A stretch of 64,000 nucleotides of DNA from Cupriavidus gilardii (lineage in GTDB: Bacteria > Pseudomonadota > Gammaproteobacteria > Burkholderiales > Burkholderiaceae), in contig NZ_VZOV01000004.1 of NCBI RefSeq assembly GCF_008801915.1, positions 247,131-311,130 of the forward strand, written 5' to 3'. Position 1 is the stretch's first letter. The number at the start of each line of letters is the position of its first letter. Shown piece by piece: positions 44,178 to 53,401 of the stretch. The notes beneath the pieces were generated by a model. That model saw nothing but the letters and a program-made list of their open reading frames with translations, did no database searches and was not told the origin of the DNA. The translations under genes and the position numbers were made by a program.

Positions 44178-46616
44178 ATGTCAGCCAACCGGACCGCTGC
44201 CGCCGCCGGCAGGCCGCGCGCGCCCGCCGCGACGCGCCGTACCGGGCCCCCCATTCCCCGTGCCATCGCCATGGCCTGCGTGATCGCGCTGTTCGGCGCC
44301 GGCCACGCTGTTGCACAACAGGGCAGCACTGTGTCACAACAGGACAGTTCGTTGCCGACGGTGACCATCGTCGCCGCCGCGCCGCTGCCGGGCCTCGGCG
44401 TCGAGCGCGATGCGCTGCCGTATACCGTGCAGGGCGACGAGCGCGATACCGCATCCGGTCCGCGCGCCGGCAATCTGGTCGAATACCTGAACCGCAATCT
44501 GGCCGGCGTCAATGTCAACGAGATCCAGGGCAGCCCATTCCAGGCCGACGTGACCTACCGCGGCTTTCGCGCCTCGTCGATCCTTGGCGTGCCGCAGGGC
44601 CTGTCGGTCTATCTCGACGGCGTACGCGTCAACGAACCGTTCGGCGACGTGGTCAACTGGGACATGATTCCCGAAGCCGCGCTCGACCATATCGCGCTGG
44701 TGTCGGGTTCAAACCCGGTGTACGGGCTGAACACGCTGGGCGGTGCGCTGGCGCTGACGACCAAATCCGGCCTGACCTCGCAGGGCTTCGGTGCCGACAT
44801 CTCGTACGGCAGCGGTGCCCGCAAGCGCGCCGACCTGTCGTTCGGCGCGCGCAGCGAGGACGGCTGGCACGGCTTCGCCGCCGGCACGCTGTTCAAGGAG
44901 AATGGCTGGCGCGACCAATCCGACGGCCGGCTCGGCAACCTGTTCCTGAAGGCCGGCCGCAGCAGCGGGGCGACCGAGTGGGACCTGTCGCTGTTGCATG
45001 GCAACAGCCGGCTCGTCGGCAACGGTCTGGTCCCGGACTATCGGCTCGATGGCAATGCCGTGCTGCCCGACCTGTATGCGGGGAACCGGCGCGCGGTGTT
45101 CACCTACCCAGACGAGACCCGCAACCGCGTCACGCAGGCCACGCTGAACGGCAGCCACTGGCTCGACGACACGACACGGATCTCCGCCATGGCCTATGTC
45201 CGCCACAGCCGGCGCGACACCGTCAATGGCGACGTCAGCGAGGACTACGCCGAATATGCCGAGGCCTGCGAGGATGGCTTCAACGCGGATGGCTCGCCGG
45301 CCGACGACGACTGTGGCTATACGCGCGAGCAGGGCGCCGCGCTGCATCCGGCCGTGTTGAACACGACCCACACCCGCCAGCGGGGCCAGGGCGCCGCACT
45401 GAGCCTGGCCAAGGAACTGGGCGCACACCGCATCAACATGGGCGTGACCTTCGACGCCAACCGGGTGCGCTACGCCCAGTACGAACAGGAGGCGCTGCTG
45501 AGCGCGGACCGCGGCGTGTCGGCCGCCCCCGGGTCCGAGGTCGAGCTGTTCTCGGGCGCCCACGGCAAGTCGCGCGCGATTGGCGTTTATCTGGCCGATC
45601 TGTGGGCGCTGACGCCGACGACCCATCTGAACCTGTCGGCCCGCTGGAACCGGTTGAAGGTGACCAGCACGCTGATCGACAGCGACGGCAGCGACAAGCC
45701 GACCGAGCGCTTCACCTACAGCAAGCTCAATCCAGCGATTGGCCTGACCCAGCAGGTCGGCGCCGGTCTGACGCTGTTCGCCAGCGCCGCGCAGAGCAAC
45801 CGCGTGCCGACGGTGATCGAGCTCGGCTGCGCCGATCCCGCGCAGCCATGCCGCCTGCCGGCGGGCCTGCAGGCCGATCCGTACCTGAAGCAGGTGGTCT
45901 CGCGCACCTACGAGGTCGGGGCGCGCTGGCGGCCGTTGCGCGACCTGGAACTGTCTGGCACCGCCTACCGCACCGACAATCGTGACGACATCCTGTTCCT
46001 GCGCGCACCGAACAGCCAGCAAGGCTACTTCTCGAATTTCGATCGCACCCGCCACCAGGGCGTGGACCTGCTGGCGAACTGGCGCCTCGATGCGGTGACG
46101 CTGCGGCTTGGCTACAGCTATCTGCAGGCTACCTACCAGGCTCACGGACGCATCCTGGCCGGCGAGCGCACGATCGATGTCCGTCCCGGCATGCGGCTGG
46201 CCGGGCTGCCCCGGCACACGCTGAAGCTCGGCGCCGACTGGCGCGTGACGCCGTCGTTCGCGGTCGGCGCCGACGTGCTGGCCGTGTCGTCCAGCGTGAT
46301 CAGCGGCAACGAAGACGGTCTGGCCAGCGACCCGCGGCCGGGCAGGGCGCCGGATGCGCGCCGCTGGGATACCGCCGGCTATGCCACCGTCAATCTGCGC
46401 GCCAGCTATCGCGTCAGCAAGCAGCTCGAGCTGTATGCCCGCGTCGACAACGTGTTCGATCGCCGCCATGCGAGCTATGGCCAGCTGGCGGAGAACATCC
46501 TGCCGGACGGACGGCTGGTGCAGCCGCACGTGGCGCCGCAGGATGCGGCGACGTCGCGCTTCATCGCCCCCGGGGCGCCGCGCAGCATGTTCGTGGGGGT
46601 GCGGTACCGGATGTAA
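44178..46616 (+). CDS. TonB-dependent outer-membrane receptor beside the Ped-like cluster
   Basis: The 812-residue protein has a signal sequence (to about residue 47), a TonB-box-like PTVTIVAA stretch, a plug domain (GFRASSILGVPQGLSVYLDG) and a 22-strand barrel ending in RYRM. The start has AGGAGGAG seven bases upstream. An acidic segment at about residues 354-385 (EACEDGFNADGSPADDDCG) is bounded by two cysteines and looks like a surface loop able to bind cations. The gene is divergent from the two-component pair next to the PedA1A2BC-like transporter. Lut systems of methylotrophs also pair an ABC transporter with a TonB receptor (LutH) for lanthanides. The substrate here is therefore inferred, not shown. 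Confidence 0.85.
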   Translation: MSANRTAAAAGRPRAPAATRRTGPPIPRAIAMACVIALFGAGHAVAQQGSTVSQQDSSLPTVTIVAAAPLPGLGVERDALPYTVQGDERDTASGPRAGNLVEYLNRNLAGVNVNEIQGSPFQADVTYRGFRASSILGVPQGLSVYLDGVRVNEPFGDVVNWDMIPEAALDHIALVSGSNPVYGLNTLGGALALTTKSGLTSQGFGADISYGSGARKRADLSFGARSEDGWHGFAAGTLFKENGWRDQSDGRLGNLFLKAGRSSGATEWDLSLLHGNSRLVGNGLVPDYRLDGNAVLPDLYAGNRRAVFTYPDETRNRVTQATLNGSHWLDDTTRISAMAYVRHSRRDTVNGDVSEDYAEYAEACEDGFNADGSPADDDCGYTREQGAALHPAVLNTTHTRQRGQGAALSLAKELGAHRINMGVTFDANRVRYAQYEQEALLSADRGVSAAPGSEVELFSGAHGKSRAIGVYLADLWALTPTTHLNLSARWNRLKVTSTLIDSDGSDKPTERFTYSKLNPAIGLTQQVGAGLTLFASAAQSNRVPTVIELGCADPAQPCRLPAGLQADPYLKQVVSRTYEVGARWRPLRDLELSGTAYRTDNRDDILFLRAPNSQQGYFSNFDRTRHQGVDLLANWRLDAVTLRLGYSYLQATYQAHGRILAGERTIDVRPGMRLAGLPRHTLKLGADWRVTPSFAVGADVLAVSSSVISGNEDGLASDPRPGRAPDARRWDTAGYATVNLRASYRVSKQLELYARVDNVFDRRHASYGQLAENILPDGRLVQPHVAPQDAATSRFIAPGAPRSMFVGVRYRM

Positions 46617-46690
46617 TGCGGGCAGCCAGGGCGGGGCGGCGTGGAACCAGTGTGCTAGGCTCCCGCACTTTGCACTCCACGCCAATCGCC

Positions 46691-47452
46691 ATGCAACCGT
46701 CGCTCGCCGCCTTTCGTGCCGCGCTTGCCAGTCTTGTCAGTTCGCGCGCCCTGAAGCTCGCCGTCGGCCCGATCGTGGTGTTGCTGATCGCCGGCGCGGT
46801 CTTTCTCGGCCTGCCACTGGTCATGCTGATGACCGGCGTGGTGCCGCCCTGGGTTCAGGCGCTGTACGGGGGTGCCGGTGGCATTGCGCAGACGCTGCTG
46901 GTGGTGCTGTACCAGCTTGCGCTGATCCTGCTGGTGGCGTTGTGGTCGATGCCGGGTGCCGTTGCCCAGATCGCGGCGGACTACCCCGCGGCGGGGCCGG
47001 CGAGCGACGCCGTATCCGGCCAGCGCGGCGCGATGGCGCACTACATCGGCACCTATATCGTGCTGTGCGCGCTGATCCAGTTCCTCGGCACGGTACCACT
47101 GCTGTACGGCGTGGCCAATCTCGCGGCCCAGGGCTGGCTGGCGATGCGGCTGATGCCGTATCTGGCGTTGCGCAAGCGCGCATCGGCCGGCGAACTTGCC
47201 GCACTGACCAAAGGGTGGCGGCTGTCGTTCGCCGGCGTGGCAATGGCGGGCGTCGTGCTCAGCGGTCTGATCGCCGCGGCGATCTCGGCGGCGATCGCCC
47301 TGTTGATGCCGGGGCCGGCGGCCTTTGCCGGCGTGACGATCGGGCGCGTGCTCGGCATGCTGTTCCTGGTCTACTGGTTCGCCCATCTGTCGCTGCGCAC
47401 GCTGGCTACGATGCGCGGCGCGGCGGCCGGCGCGGGCCCGGCGCTGCCATAA
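46691..47452 (+). CDS. Hypothetical integral membrane protein
   Basis: The 253-residue protein has about six hydrophobic segments (for example LAVGPIVVLLIAGAVFLGLPLVML and LILLVALWSMPGAV). No family motif is recognised. It starts 74 bp after the TonB receptor stop codon in the same direction, so co-transcription is possible. Confidence 0.68.
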   Translation: MQPSLAAFRAALASLVSSRALKLAVGPIVVLLIAGAVFLGLPLVMLMTGVVPPWVQALYGGAGGIAQTLLVVLYQLALILLVALWSMPGAVAQIAADYPAAGPASDAVSGQRGAMAHYIGTYIVLCALIQFLGTVPLLYGVANLAAQGWLAMRLMPYLALRKRASAGELAALTKGWRLSFAGVAMAGVVLSGLIAAAISAAIALLMPGPAAFAGVTIGRVLGMLFLVYWFAHLSLRTLATMRGAAAGAGPALP

Positions 47453-47488
47453 GGCGCGGTCCATCGCCGAAGCGCCTCGCGCTCGTGC

Positions 47489-49852
47489 CTATGGACGGTT
47501 GTTCCGGATCATCGCCCCCGGCGGACCGCTCGATCCGCCGAACCACGGCTCGACGCGCGCCTGGTTCTGTTCGACCAGGATCGAGTAGTTGTCCTTGAAG
47601 CTGTTCGGAAAAAAGATCATGCCGGGGCTGGCGACCCGATTGCCCCGTACCAGAATGCCGGACAGTGTCGCGCCCGGCATGCCCATCACCGCCAGCCCGC
47701 GCGTGACGTTGCGCGCCGCGGTGCGCATCACGAAGACCGGGTCGCCATCCTCGGCGACGGTGTTATCGAGGCAATCGATATTGAAGGTCGGCAGATAGGT
47801 ATTGTCGCCATAGGGCCCATAGGCCGCGATGGCGATGCCGTCGCCGGCGTTCATGTTGTAGTTGTGGTCGATCACGCTGTCGAACACGCCGCCAAAGAAC
47901 AGGATCGAATTCAGCGCACGGCCATGCATGTTGCGGAATTCGTTGTGGCTGACGGTGATGCGCAGATAGCCCGTGGTGATGTTGATCACCGAGGAGGAAT
48001 CGGGCACCACGTCCCATGGCGCCGCCAATTCCATCACGCGGCCCTTGATCGATTTCAGATGCCGGTATTGACCGACTCCGGTGCCGGCGACGATCGACAT
48101 CACGACGTTTTCAGGATTGCTGGTGCCGACCATGTCCCAGTTCGGATCGCGCGCCAGGGTCACCGAACTGGCCGAGCTGGCGGCGAGCCTGCCCAGATAC
48201 GCGCCGCCGCCGCCGTCCGTCGTGAAGAACTGGTTGGTCGGCGTGTAGGTCATGTTGCGGAACAGGTTGTAGCCGAGATAGAAGTTGCGCGTGGCGTTGG
48301 CCGTCGTGCCGCTGATCATCGGGCGGCTGGCGCCGATCACCACGCCCTCGTTGATCTCGTCCTGGGCGCCGAACAGGTTCTTGGTCACGACAACGTTCTG
48401 GCTGTTGGCGATGCCGTAATCGCCCTTGGTGGCGCGGTTGCCCGCGATCAATACGCCGTCGCCGTAGTCGATCGACATCGTCTTGCGCGAGCTCAGCGTC
48501 GAATTGACGATGCGCAGGTCCGGGCCGGCAATCTTGATCAGCTGCGCGCTTCCCGCGCCGTTGGTGTAGTCGGCCGACACGACGAAATTGACGCGCTGGA
48601 TCAGGATATGGCCGTTCGCGCGCGGATCGCTGCCGAGATTGGCGGCCCGCAGCATCGTTTCGCGATGCGGCGCGCGCAGCGTCAGCGAGGCGATGCCGAA
48701 ATGGCTCTCGCCCGTGATCCATGACGCGGGAGTGGCCGCGGCGCTGTTCGCCTTGCCGAGCAGCGTCGTCGCGTCCTCGGATTCGCCGACCAGATACTGA
48801 TGGCGGCGCAGCGCAATCGTTCGTGAAATGGCGAATTGCCCGGCCGGCAGCTTGAAGACGGTGCGCACGCCATTGCTGCGGTTCTTGTCGAGACAGCTTT
48901 GCAGCACGGCGGCGTTGTCGGTGACACCATCGCCCGTCAGTCCGGGGCACGACACCACGGCAGGCGGCTTTGGCGCGGGTTGGATGCGGATCGGCACCGG
49001 CAGCGCGGCGGTCAGGTCCTTGTGCTGTGAGCCGATCCAGACGTGATACGAACCGGGCGCCATGCCGGCGGGCACGCCGGCCACCATCGCCGTATCGTCG
49101 GCGTGCTCGACGGCCAGCGGATAAAGCCGGTTGTCGGCCGATTGCAGATAGGCCTCCTTGCTGCCGTTGAAGTTCTTGCCGAACAGCCTCAGCTTGCCTC
49201 CGGCCTCGGCGCCGCAATTGACCAGTTCATGCGCCGGCGCCTCCAGGCTGGAATCGGTATCCGGCGTGCCGAGGATCCACTGGATTTCCGGCCGATTGAC
49301 GATGCCTTCCAGCACCGGCACCGCGCGCTCCTGGTCCTCGATGCGGTAGGCGTAGGGGCCGTATTTGAGGTTCGCCGGGATGGTGAAGGTCAACCCCGTC
49401 GAGCTCAGATTGACGGCAGGCACCGTGATCGCGCTGGCACGGACCGCGCTGCGCCAGTCCGTCATCCCGGACGTGAGGGCCAGCAGACGCACGGTCTTGC
49501 GGTTCGCCGTAAAGGCGCCGCTCATCAACACGCTCTGGCCGGGCCGGTTCTCGCGCGAGGTCCAGAAAATGGCGTTCTTCTCGTAGACCGGCTCGCTGTC
49601 CGGCCGCATCTGCGTGACGTCGACAAAGACCGCCCGCTTGCCGCTGCCGGTATCGCCGTTCCGGCCGATCATCGGGTTGGTGCAACCGCCCAGCGTGCCG
49701 GCTTCCGTGATCGGCGAGACCGTCGTGCCCGGCGCCACGGCGGGCGCCGAAGCCGCCCGAGGCTCCGCGCTGCCCGCCACCGCATGCCAGCACCCGAGCA
49801 GCGCCAAGGCGGCTGTCCACACGTGGTTTCGGATCCGAAACGCTGGCTTCAT
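47489..49852 (-). CDS. Secreted right-handed beta-helix (pectate-lyase-like) protein
   Basis: The 787-residue protein has a signal peptide (about residues 1-29), a beta-rich N-terminal region to about 300, and from about residue 310 a pectate-lyase-superfamily beta-helix (GLTGDGVTDNAAVLQSCLD is the typical entry of Pectate_lyase_3). Runs of short repeats rich in Asn and Gly follow (NSTLSS, GNRATKGDYGIANSQNVVVTKN). The fold occurs in polysaccharide lyases, epimerases and phage tailspikes. GAGGGA lies six bases upstream of the start. It stands alone. The target polymer is unknown. Confidence 0.82.
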   Translation of the reverse strand: MKPAFRIRNHVWTAALALLGCWHAVAGSAEPRAASAPAVAPGTTVSPITEAGTLGGCTNPMIGRNGDTGSGKRAVFVDVTQMRPDSEPVYEKNAIFWTSRENRPGQSVLMSGAFTANRKTVRLLALTSGMTDWRSAVRASAITVPAVNLSSTGLTFTIPANLKYGPYAYRIEDQERAVPVLEGIVNRPEIQWILGTPDTDSSLEAPAHELVNCGAEAGGKLRLFGKNFNGSKEAYLQSADNRLYPLAVEHADDTAMVAGVPAGMAPGSYHVWIGSQHKDLTAALPVPIRIQPAPKPPAVVSCPGLTGDGVTDNAAVLQSCLDKNRSNGVRTVFKLPAGQFAISRTIALRRHQYLVGESEDATTLLGKANSAAATPASWITGESHFGIASLTLRAPHRETMLRAANLGSDPRANGHILIQRVNFVVSADYTNGAGSAQLIKIAGPDLRIVNSTLSSRKTMSIDYGDGVLIAGNRATKGDYGIANSQNVVVTKNLFGAQDEINEGVVIGASRPMISGTTANATRNFYLGYNLFRNMTYTPTNQFFTTDGGGGAYLGRLAASSASSVTLARDPNWDMVGTSNPENVVMSIVAGTGVGQYRHLKSIKGRVMELAAPWDVVPDSSSVINITTGYLRITVSHNEFRNMHGRALNSILFFGGVFDSVIDHNYNMNAGDGIAIAAYGPYGDNTYLPTFNIDCLDNTVAEDGDPVFVMRTAARNVTRGLAVMGMPGATLSGILVRGNRVASPGMIFFPNSFKDNYSILVEQNQARVEPWFGGSSGPPGAMIRNNRP

Positions 49853-49931
49853 GGCTATCCCTCGGTTGTGTCGGCGAGCCGACGGCCAGGGCGATCCTGC
49901 GCGCCCAGGGCCTATGTCGGACAGGCCATTA

Positions 49932-49970
49932 GTGTCGAAAATCGACTTCGGTAACAGTACGAAACGACAC
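49932..49970. promoter_or_regulatory. Inverted repeat upstream of antitoxin
   Basis: GTGTCG and CGACAC form an inverted pair separated by 27 bp, between the beta-helix gene and the antitoxin start. Xre antitoxins repress their own promoters, so this could be an operator. Confidence 0.3.
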
Positions 49971-50024
49971 ACACAAGCGAGCCAGGAGATGCTTCGACAT
50001 CGTTCCTTCGCGAGTGGAGATCAG

Positions 50025-50495
50025 ATGGATTACAATTTGGGATCAATTGATCCAATAGGTGCCGATATGCTGGTCGTTCCCCCGGAGCAAATCAGCGCGG
50101 CCATGGCTCTTTCGCCACCCCGCGTATCCCTCGCTGATCTCGATGCAGCCGTACGCGAAGGACTGCCGAAGTCCGCGCTGCGAGAAATCGTCGAGCATGT
50201 CGTCCGTACTTCAGACGAGCGACGGGCGTTGATGTCACGGATCGTGCCTGAGGCGACTTTCAAGCGTCGGAAGGACCGCCTGACCCCGGACGAATCGGAA
50301 AAGACCGAGCGGCTGGCTCGAATCTTCGCCACAGCCAATTTTGTATGGGATGACGAAGAAGATGCCCGCGAGTTTCTGCATACGCAGCATCCACTTCTGG
50401 CCGGCAACACGCCGCTCGATGTGTCGATGACGGAACTTGGAGCCAAGCGGGTAGAAGAAATCCTGTGGAGGCTCTTCTATGGCATGACTGCGTGA
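50025..50495 (+). CDS. Xre/MbcA/ParS-type antitoxin
   Basis: The 156-residue protein has a helical N-terminal DNA-binding-like part (LADLDAAVREGLPKSALREIVEHV) and a C-terminal toxin-binding domain (ARIFATANFVWDDEEDAREFLHTQHPLLAGNTPLD), the pattern of RES-partner antitoxins. GTGGAG precedes the ATG at 50025; an upstream in-frame ATG at 49989 has its ribosome-binding site too close. Its stop overlaps the toxin start (TGATG). Codon use is less GC-biased than its neighbours. Confidence 0.88.
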   Translation: MDYNLGSIDPIGADMLVVPPEQISAAMALSPPRVSLADLDAAVREGLPKSALREIVEHVVRTSDERRALMSRIVPEATFKRRKDRLTPDESEKTERLARIFATANFVWDDEEDAREFLHTQHPLLAGNTPLDVSMTELGAKRVEEILWRLFYGMTA

Positions 50496-50956
50496 TGCAG
50501 ATCTACCGGATCGCAGACCGCCGCCATGAGGTATGGAATGGCACCGGCGCCATGCTCGTAGGTGGGCGTTTCAACAGCCCGGGGCGTCCCGTCATCTACG
50601 GCGCCCTCAGCTTCGCAGGGGCCATGCTCGAGGTCCTGGTTCACTCACGCATCGGCAAGGTGCCTCGCCAGCATGTCGTGGTGGTTGCCAACGTACCTGA
50701 AGACATCGCGCTCGAGCGCGCAGGGCCGGACGACTTGCCCGCAGGCTGGGACGCTCTGGACGATCCTCGCACGGCGCGCAGCTGTGGCGACCACTGGCTC
50801 GCCGACCGCAGATCCGCCGTGCTGATCGTGCCGTCGGTTGTTGCTCGCCTTGAGTGGAACGTGCTAGTCAATCCAATGCACCCGGATGCAGCCAGGCTCG
50901 TCGTCTCGGCCCCGGAGCCGGTGCGTTGGGACGAGAGGCTGTTCCGGACGTCGTAA
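50495..50956 (+). CDS. RES-domain toxin
   Basis: The 153-residue protein is a full-length RES domain: arginine in YRIADRR and GGRFNSPGRPVIYGA, a conserved glutamate in AMLEVLVHS and a serine-bearing AVLIVPSVVA stretch. RES toxins degrade NAD+ or ADP-ribosylate targets, halting growth. The start codon overlaps the antitoxin stop, as in known RES/Xre pairs. The module is complete and probably active. Confidence 0.9.
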   Translation: MQIYRIADRRHEVWNGTGAMLVGGRFNSPGRPVIYGALSFAGAMLEVLVHSRIGKVPRQHVVVVANVPEDIALERAGPDDLPAGWDALDDPRTARSCGDHWLADRRSAVLIVPSVVARLEWNVLVNPMHPDAARLVVSAPEPVRWDERLFRTS

Positions 50957-51036
50957 TTTCCACCGGCGGACGCGCTCATCGGCCATCGCGGAAGAGGGAC
51001 GACAGCCTCAGGGCCCGTGCCAGGGCTGTACGCCCC

Positions 51037-52038
51037 TTACTCCGCCGAAATCTTCGCGCGCTTCACCACCTCGCCATAGCGCTGCAGGCGGTCGGCCATC
51101 ATCCGTTCGAAGGCAGCAGGCGCCATGTCTTCCGGCGGGACCACACCGCGCGAGCGCAGTGCGGCCTGCATGGCGGGATCGCTGGCCGCCTTGCGCACGG
51201 CCTGGTAGATCTTCTGCACCACCGGCTGCGGCGTGCCGGCCGGGGCTGCGATGCCGGTCCACGAGCTCAGGTTCAGCTCCGGATAGCCCAGTTCAGCCAG
51301 CGTCGGCACGTCGGGCAGCTGCTCGAGCCGCTGCTCGGAGGCGACCGCCAGCGCGCGGACTTTGCCGTCCTTGACGTGCGGCAGCATGATCACGAGGTTA
51401 TCCAGGATGAACTGCACCTCGTTGCTCAGTACCGCCGTGATCAGTTGCGAGCCGCCGCGGTAGGGGATATGGGTCGCCACCGCGCCGGTGCTGGCCTTGA
51501 ACATCTCGACGTTCAGCTGGCCCATGCTGCCGACACCGCCGCTGCCGTAATCGAGCTTGCCGGGGTTCTTCTTCGAATAGGCGATGAACTCCGCGAAGGT
51601 GCGCACCGGCAGGCTGGAATGCACGACCAGCGCATTGGGCTGGCGGCCCAGGACCGCAATGTTCTCGAAGTCCTTGATCGGGTCGTAGCCGATGCGCGGC
51701 TGCGTCAGCGGATTGGCCAGATGGCTGCTCTGCGACGACACCACCAGCGTATAGCCGTCCGGCTTGCTGCGCGCCACGACCTGCGTCGCGACCGAGCCGC
51801 CCGCGCCGGGACGGTTGTCGACGACGACCGGCACGCCGAGAATCCGCGACAGCGGCTCGGAATACTGGCGCGCCATGATGTCGACCGATCCGCCGGGCGG
51901 GAAGGGGACCACCAGCGTGATGGGACGCGACGGCCAGGTTTCCTGCGCCACGGCGCCAAGCGGCGCGGCGGCGGCAATGGCGGCGGCGCTCAGACCGAGA
52001 CCAACGAAGCGGCGGCGGGAGAAGGGCAGGTTCTGCAT
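51037..52038 (-). CDS. Bug/TctC-family binding protein (peptidase operon)
   Basis: The 333-residue protein has a twin-arginine signal (SRRRFVGLGLSAAAIAAAAPLGAVA), then WPSRPITLVVPFPPGGSVD and the DNRPGAGGSV and DGYTLV motifs of the Bug family. It follows the M20 peptidase gene by 52 bp and should be co-transcribed with it. The combination suggests uptake or sensing of an N-acyl or folyl-type glutamate or a related product. No membrane partner is nearby. Confidence 0.9.
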   Translation of the reverse strand: MQNLPFSRRRFVGLGLSAAAIAAAAPLGAVAQETWPSRPITLVVPFPPGGSVDIMARQYSEPLSRILGVPVVVDNRPGAGGSVATQVVARSKPDGYTLVVSSQSSHLANPLTQPRIGYDPIKDFENIAVLGRQPNALVVHSSLPVRTFAEFIAYSKKNPGKLDYGSGGVGSMGQLNVEMFKASTGAVATHIPYRGGSQLITAVLSNEVQFILDNLVIMLPHVKDGKVRALAVASEQRLEQLPDVPTLAELGYPELNLSSWTGIAAPAGTPQPVVQKIYQAVRKAASDPAMQAALRSRGVVPPEDMAPAAFERMMADRLQRYGEVVKRAKISAE

Positions 52039-52090
52039 GATCAGGAAGGCAGGATTGAAATGGAATTCGGCCGATGGCGGAACGTGCCGC

Positions 52091-53251
52091 TCATTGCAGC
52101 CCGAGGATGGCAAGCGCCAGGGCCTGCGCCCGTGGCACGAAGGTGGACAGCTCGCAGTATTCGCGCTCGGTATGCGGATGGCCGCCGACCGGCCCGGTGC
52201 CGCACAGCGTCGGCGTACCGGCCGAGCTGGTCAGGCCGCTGTCGGCCGCGCCGCCGGTGAACTCGCCGTCGACGGTGAAGCCGACGCGTTCGGCGCTGCG
52301 CTGATACAGCGACAGCAGGAACGCGGGCGTCGTCGCCATCGGCATCGTGCGCCGCATGTCGGTGATGCGTCCGCGCGTGCGGGGAATCGATTCGGCTTCG
52401 ACGATCTCGCGGATGCGGCCGTACAGCGCGTCCATATCGGTATCCGCGGTGAAGCGCACATCGAGTTGCGCCTTGGCATGCGGAGCGACCATGTTCGGCA
52501 CGATGCCGCCCTGGATGCAGCCGACGTTGGTGGTGACGCCAGACGCCGGATCGGTCAGGGCATGCAGCTCCAGGACCTTGCGCGCCAGCGCATCGATCGC
52601 GCTGGCGCCATGGGCGTGGTTGATGCCCGAGTGCGCGGCCACACCCTCGACCTCGAACTCGACGACCATCGAGCCTTTTCGGCCGGTCACCAGATTGCCG
52701 CTGACGCGGCCCGGTTCGGCGTTGAACACCGCACGCACCTCGCGGGCCACCGCCATGATGCGATCGCGTGTGGCCGGCGAGCCGATCTCTTCGTCGCACG
52801 AGAAGAACAGCCGCAACGGCGGCGCCAGGCGGCCCAGCCGCGCCAGCGCCTCGGCAACGAACACATTGAGCACTAGGCCGGACTTCATGTCGGCGACGCC
52901 GGGACCGTAGGCGCGTCCGTCCTCGACACGGAAGGGCCGCCTGGCCGCGGTGCCTTCGGGATAGACCGTATCCATATGCCCCATCAGCAGGACCGGCAGG
53001 CCCTCGCCGGAGCCGGGCACCTGCGCATCGAGGCAGACGCCGTATCCGGGCACCGCATGGAAACGCACGGCAATGCCGGCCGCTTCAAGATGCGCGCGCA
53101 GCGCCTCGGCCACGGCCTGCACGCCGGCTTCATGGCGGCTGCCGCTGTCGATGTCGACAATCTTCTGCAGCAAGTCCTGCATCGCCTGTTGCTGGCCTTG
53201 CAGCCAGTCCAGCAGGGCCTGTTCGCCCTGGGCTACTTCTCTATCCTGCAT
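52091..53251 (-). CDS. M20-family metallopeptidase, carboxypeptidase G2-like
   Basis: The 386-residue protein has the M20 ligands and catalytic residues in order: LLMGHMDTVYPEG (H and catalytic D), GPGVADMKSG, the DEEIGS motif (general base Glu and a ligand), a NAEPGR ligand and a late GGHPHTE histidine. A dimerisation domain is inserted at about residues 185-300. It resembles glutamate carboxypeptidase (CPG2) enzymes that remove C-terminal glutamate. No signal peptide is seen. It diverges from an RpiR-type regulator across a gap with repeated TGCAAT half-sites. Confidence 0.87.
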   Translation of the reverse strand: MQDREVAQGEQALLDWLQGQQQAMQDLLQKIVDIDSGSRHEAGVQAVAEALRAHLEAAGIAVRFHAVPGYGVCLDAQVPGSGEGLPVLLMGHMDTVYPEGTAARRPFRVEDGRAYGPGVADMKSGLVLNVFVAEALARLGRLAPPLRLFFSCDEEIGSPATRDRIMAVAREVRAVFNAEPGRVSGNLVTGRKGSMVVEFEVEGVAAHSGINHAHGASAIDALARKVLELHALTDPASGVTTNVGCIQGGIVPNMVAPHAKAQLDVRFTADTDMDALYGRIREIVEAESIPRTRGRITDMRRTMPMATTPAFLLSLYQRSAERVGFTVDGEFTGGAADSGLTSSAGTPTLCGTGPVGGHPHTEREYCELSTFVPRAQALALAILGLQ

Positions 53252-53356
53252 GGGGTTCCTGTTCGCGGCCGGGGAACGGTACGCGATGAAGGGCGTGATG
53301 AAACGCGTTGTGCAACGTGCGTGAATCGGCCGAGAAACAGGCGATGAAACGATCGT

Positions 53357-53391
53357 TGCAATGGTGATATCATCATGCAATACACATTGCA
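53357..53391. promoter_or_regulatory. TGCAAT half-site cluster between peptidase and RpiR genes
   Basis: TGCAAT occurs at 53357-53362 and 53376-53381, and its reverse complement ATTGCA at 53386-53391, giving a perfect TGCAAT-ACAC-ATTGCA dyad plus a third half-site. It covers the divergent promoter region just upstream of the regulator start. The regulator is the likely binder. Confidence 0.5.
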
Positions 53392-53401
53392 GGGTGTCAA
53401 T

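Noticed and set aside
42489..46616. A 1375-codon frame that includes the TonB receptor
   Set aside because: The part before 44178 is antisense to the histidine kinase gene and has no receptor features. The receptor starts at 44178 with a good ribosome-binding site and signal peptide.
47452..47477. Possible stem AGGCGC/GCGCCT after the membrane protein gene
   Set aside because: The stem is six pairs with a 14-base loop and no T tract, too weak to call a terminator.
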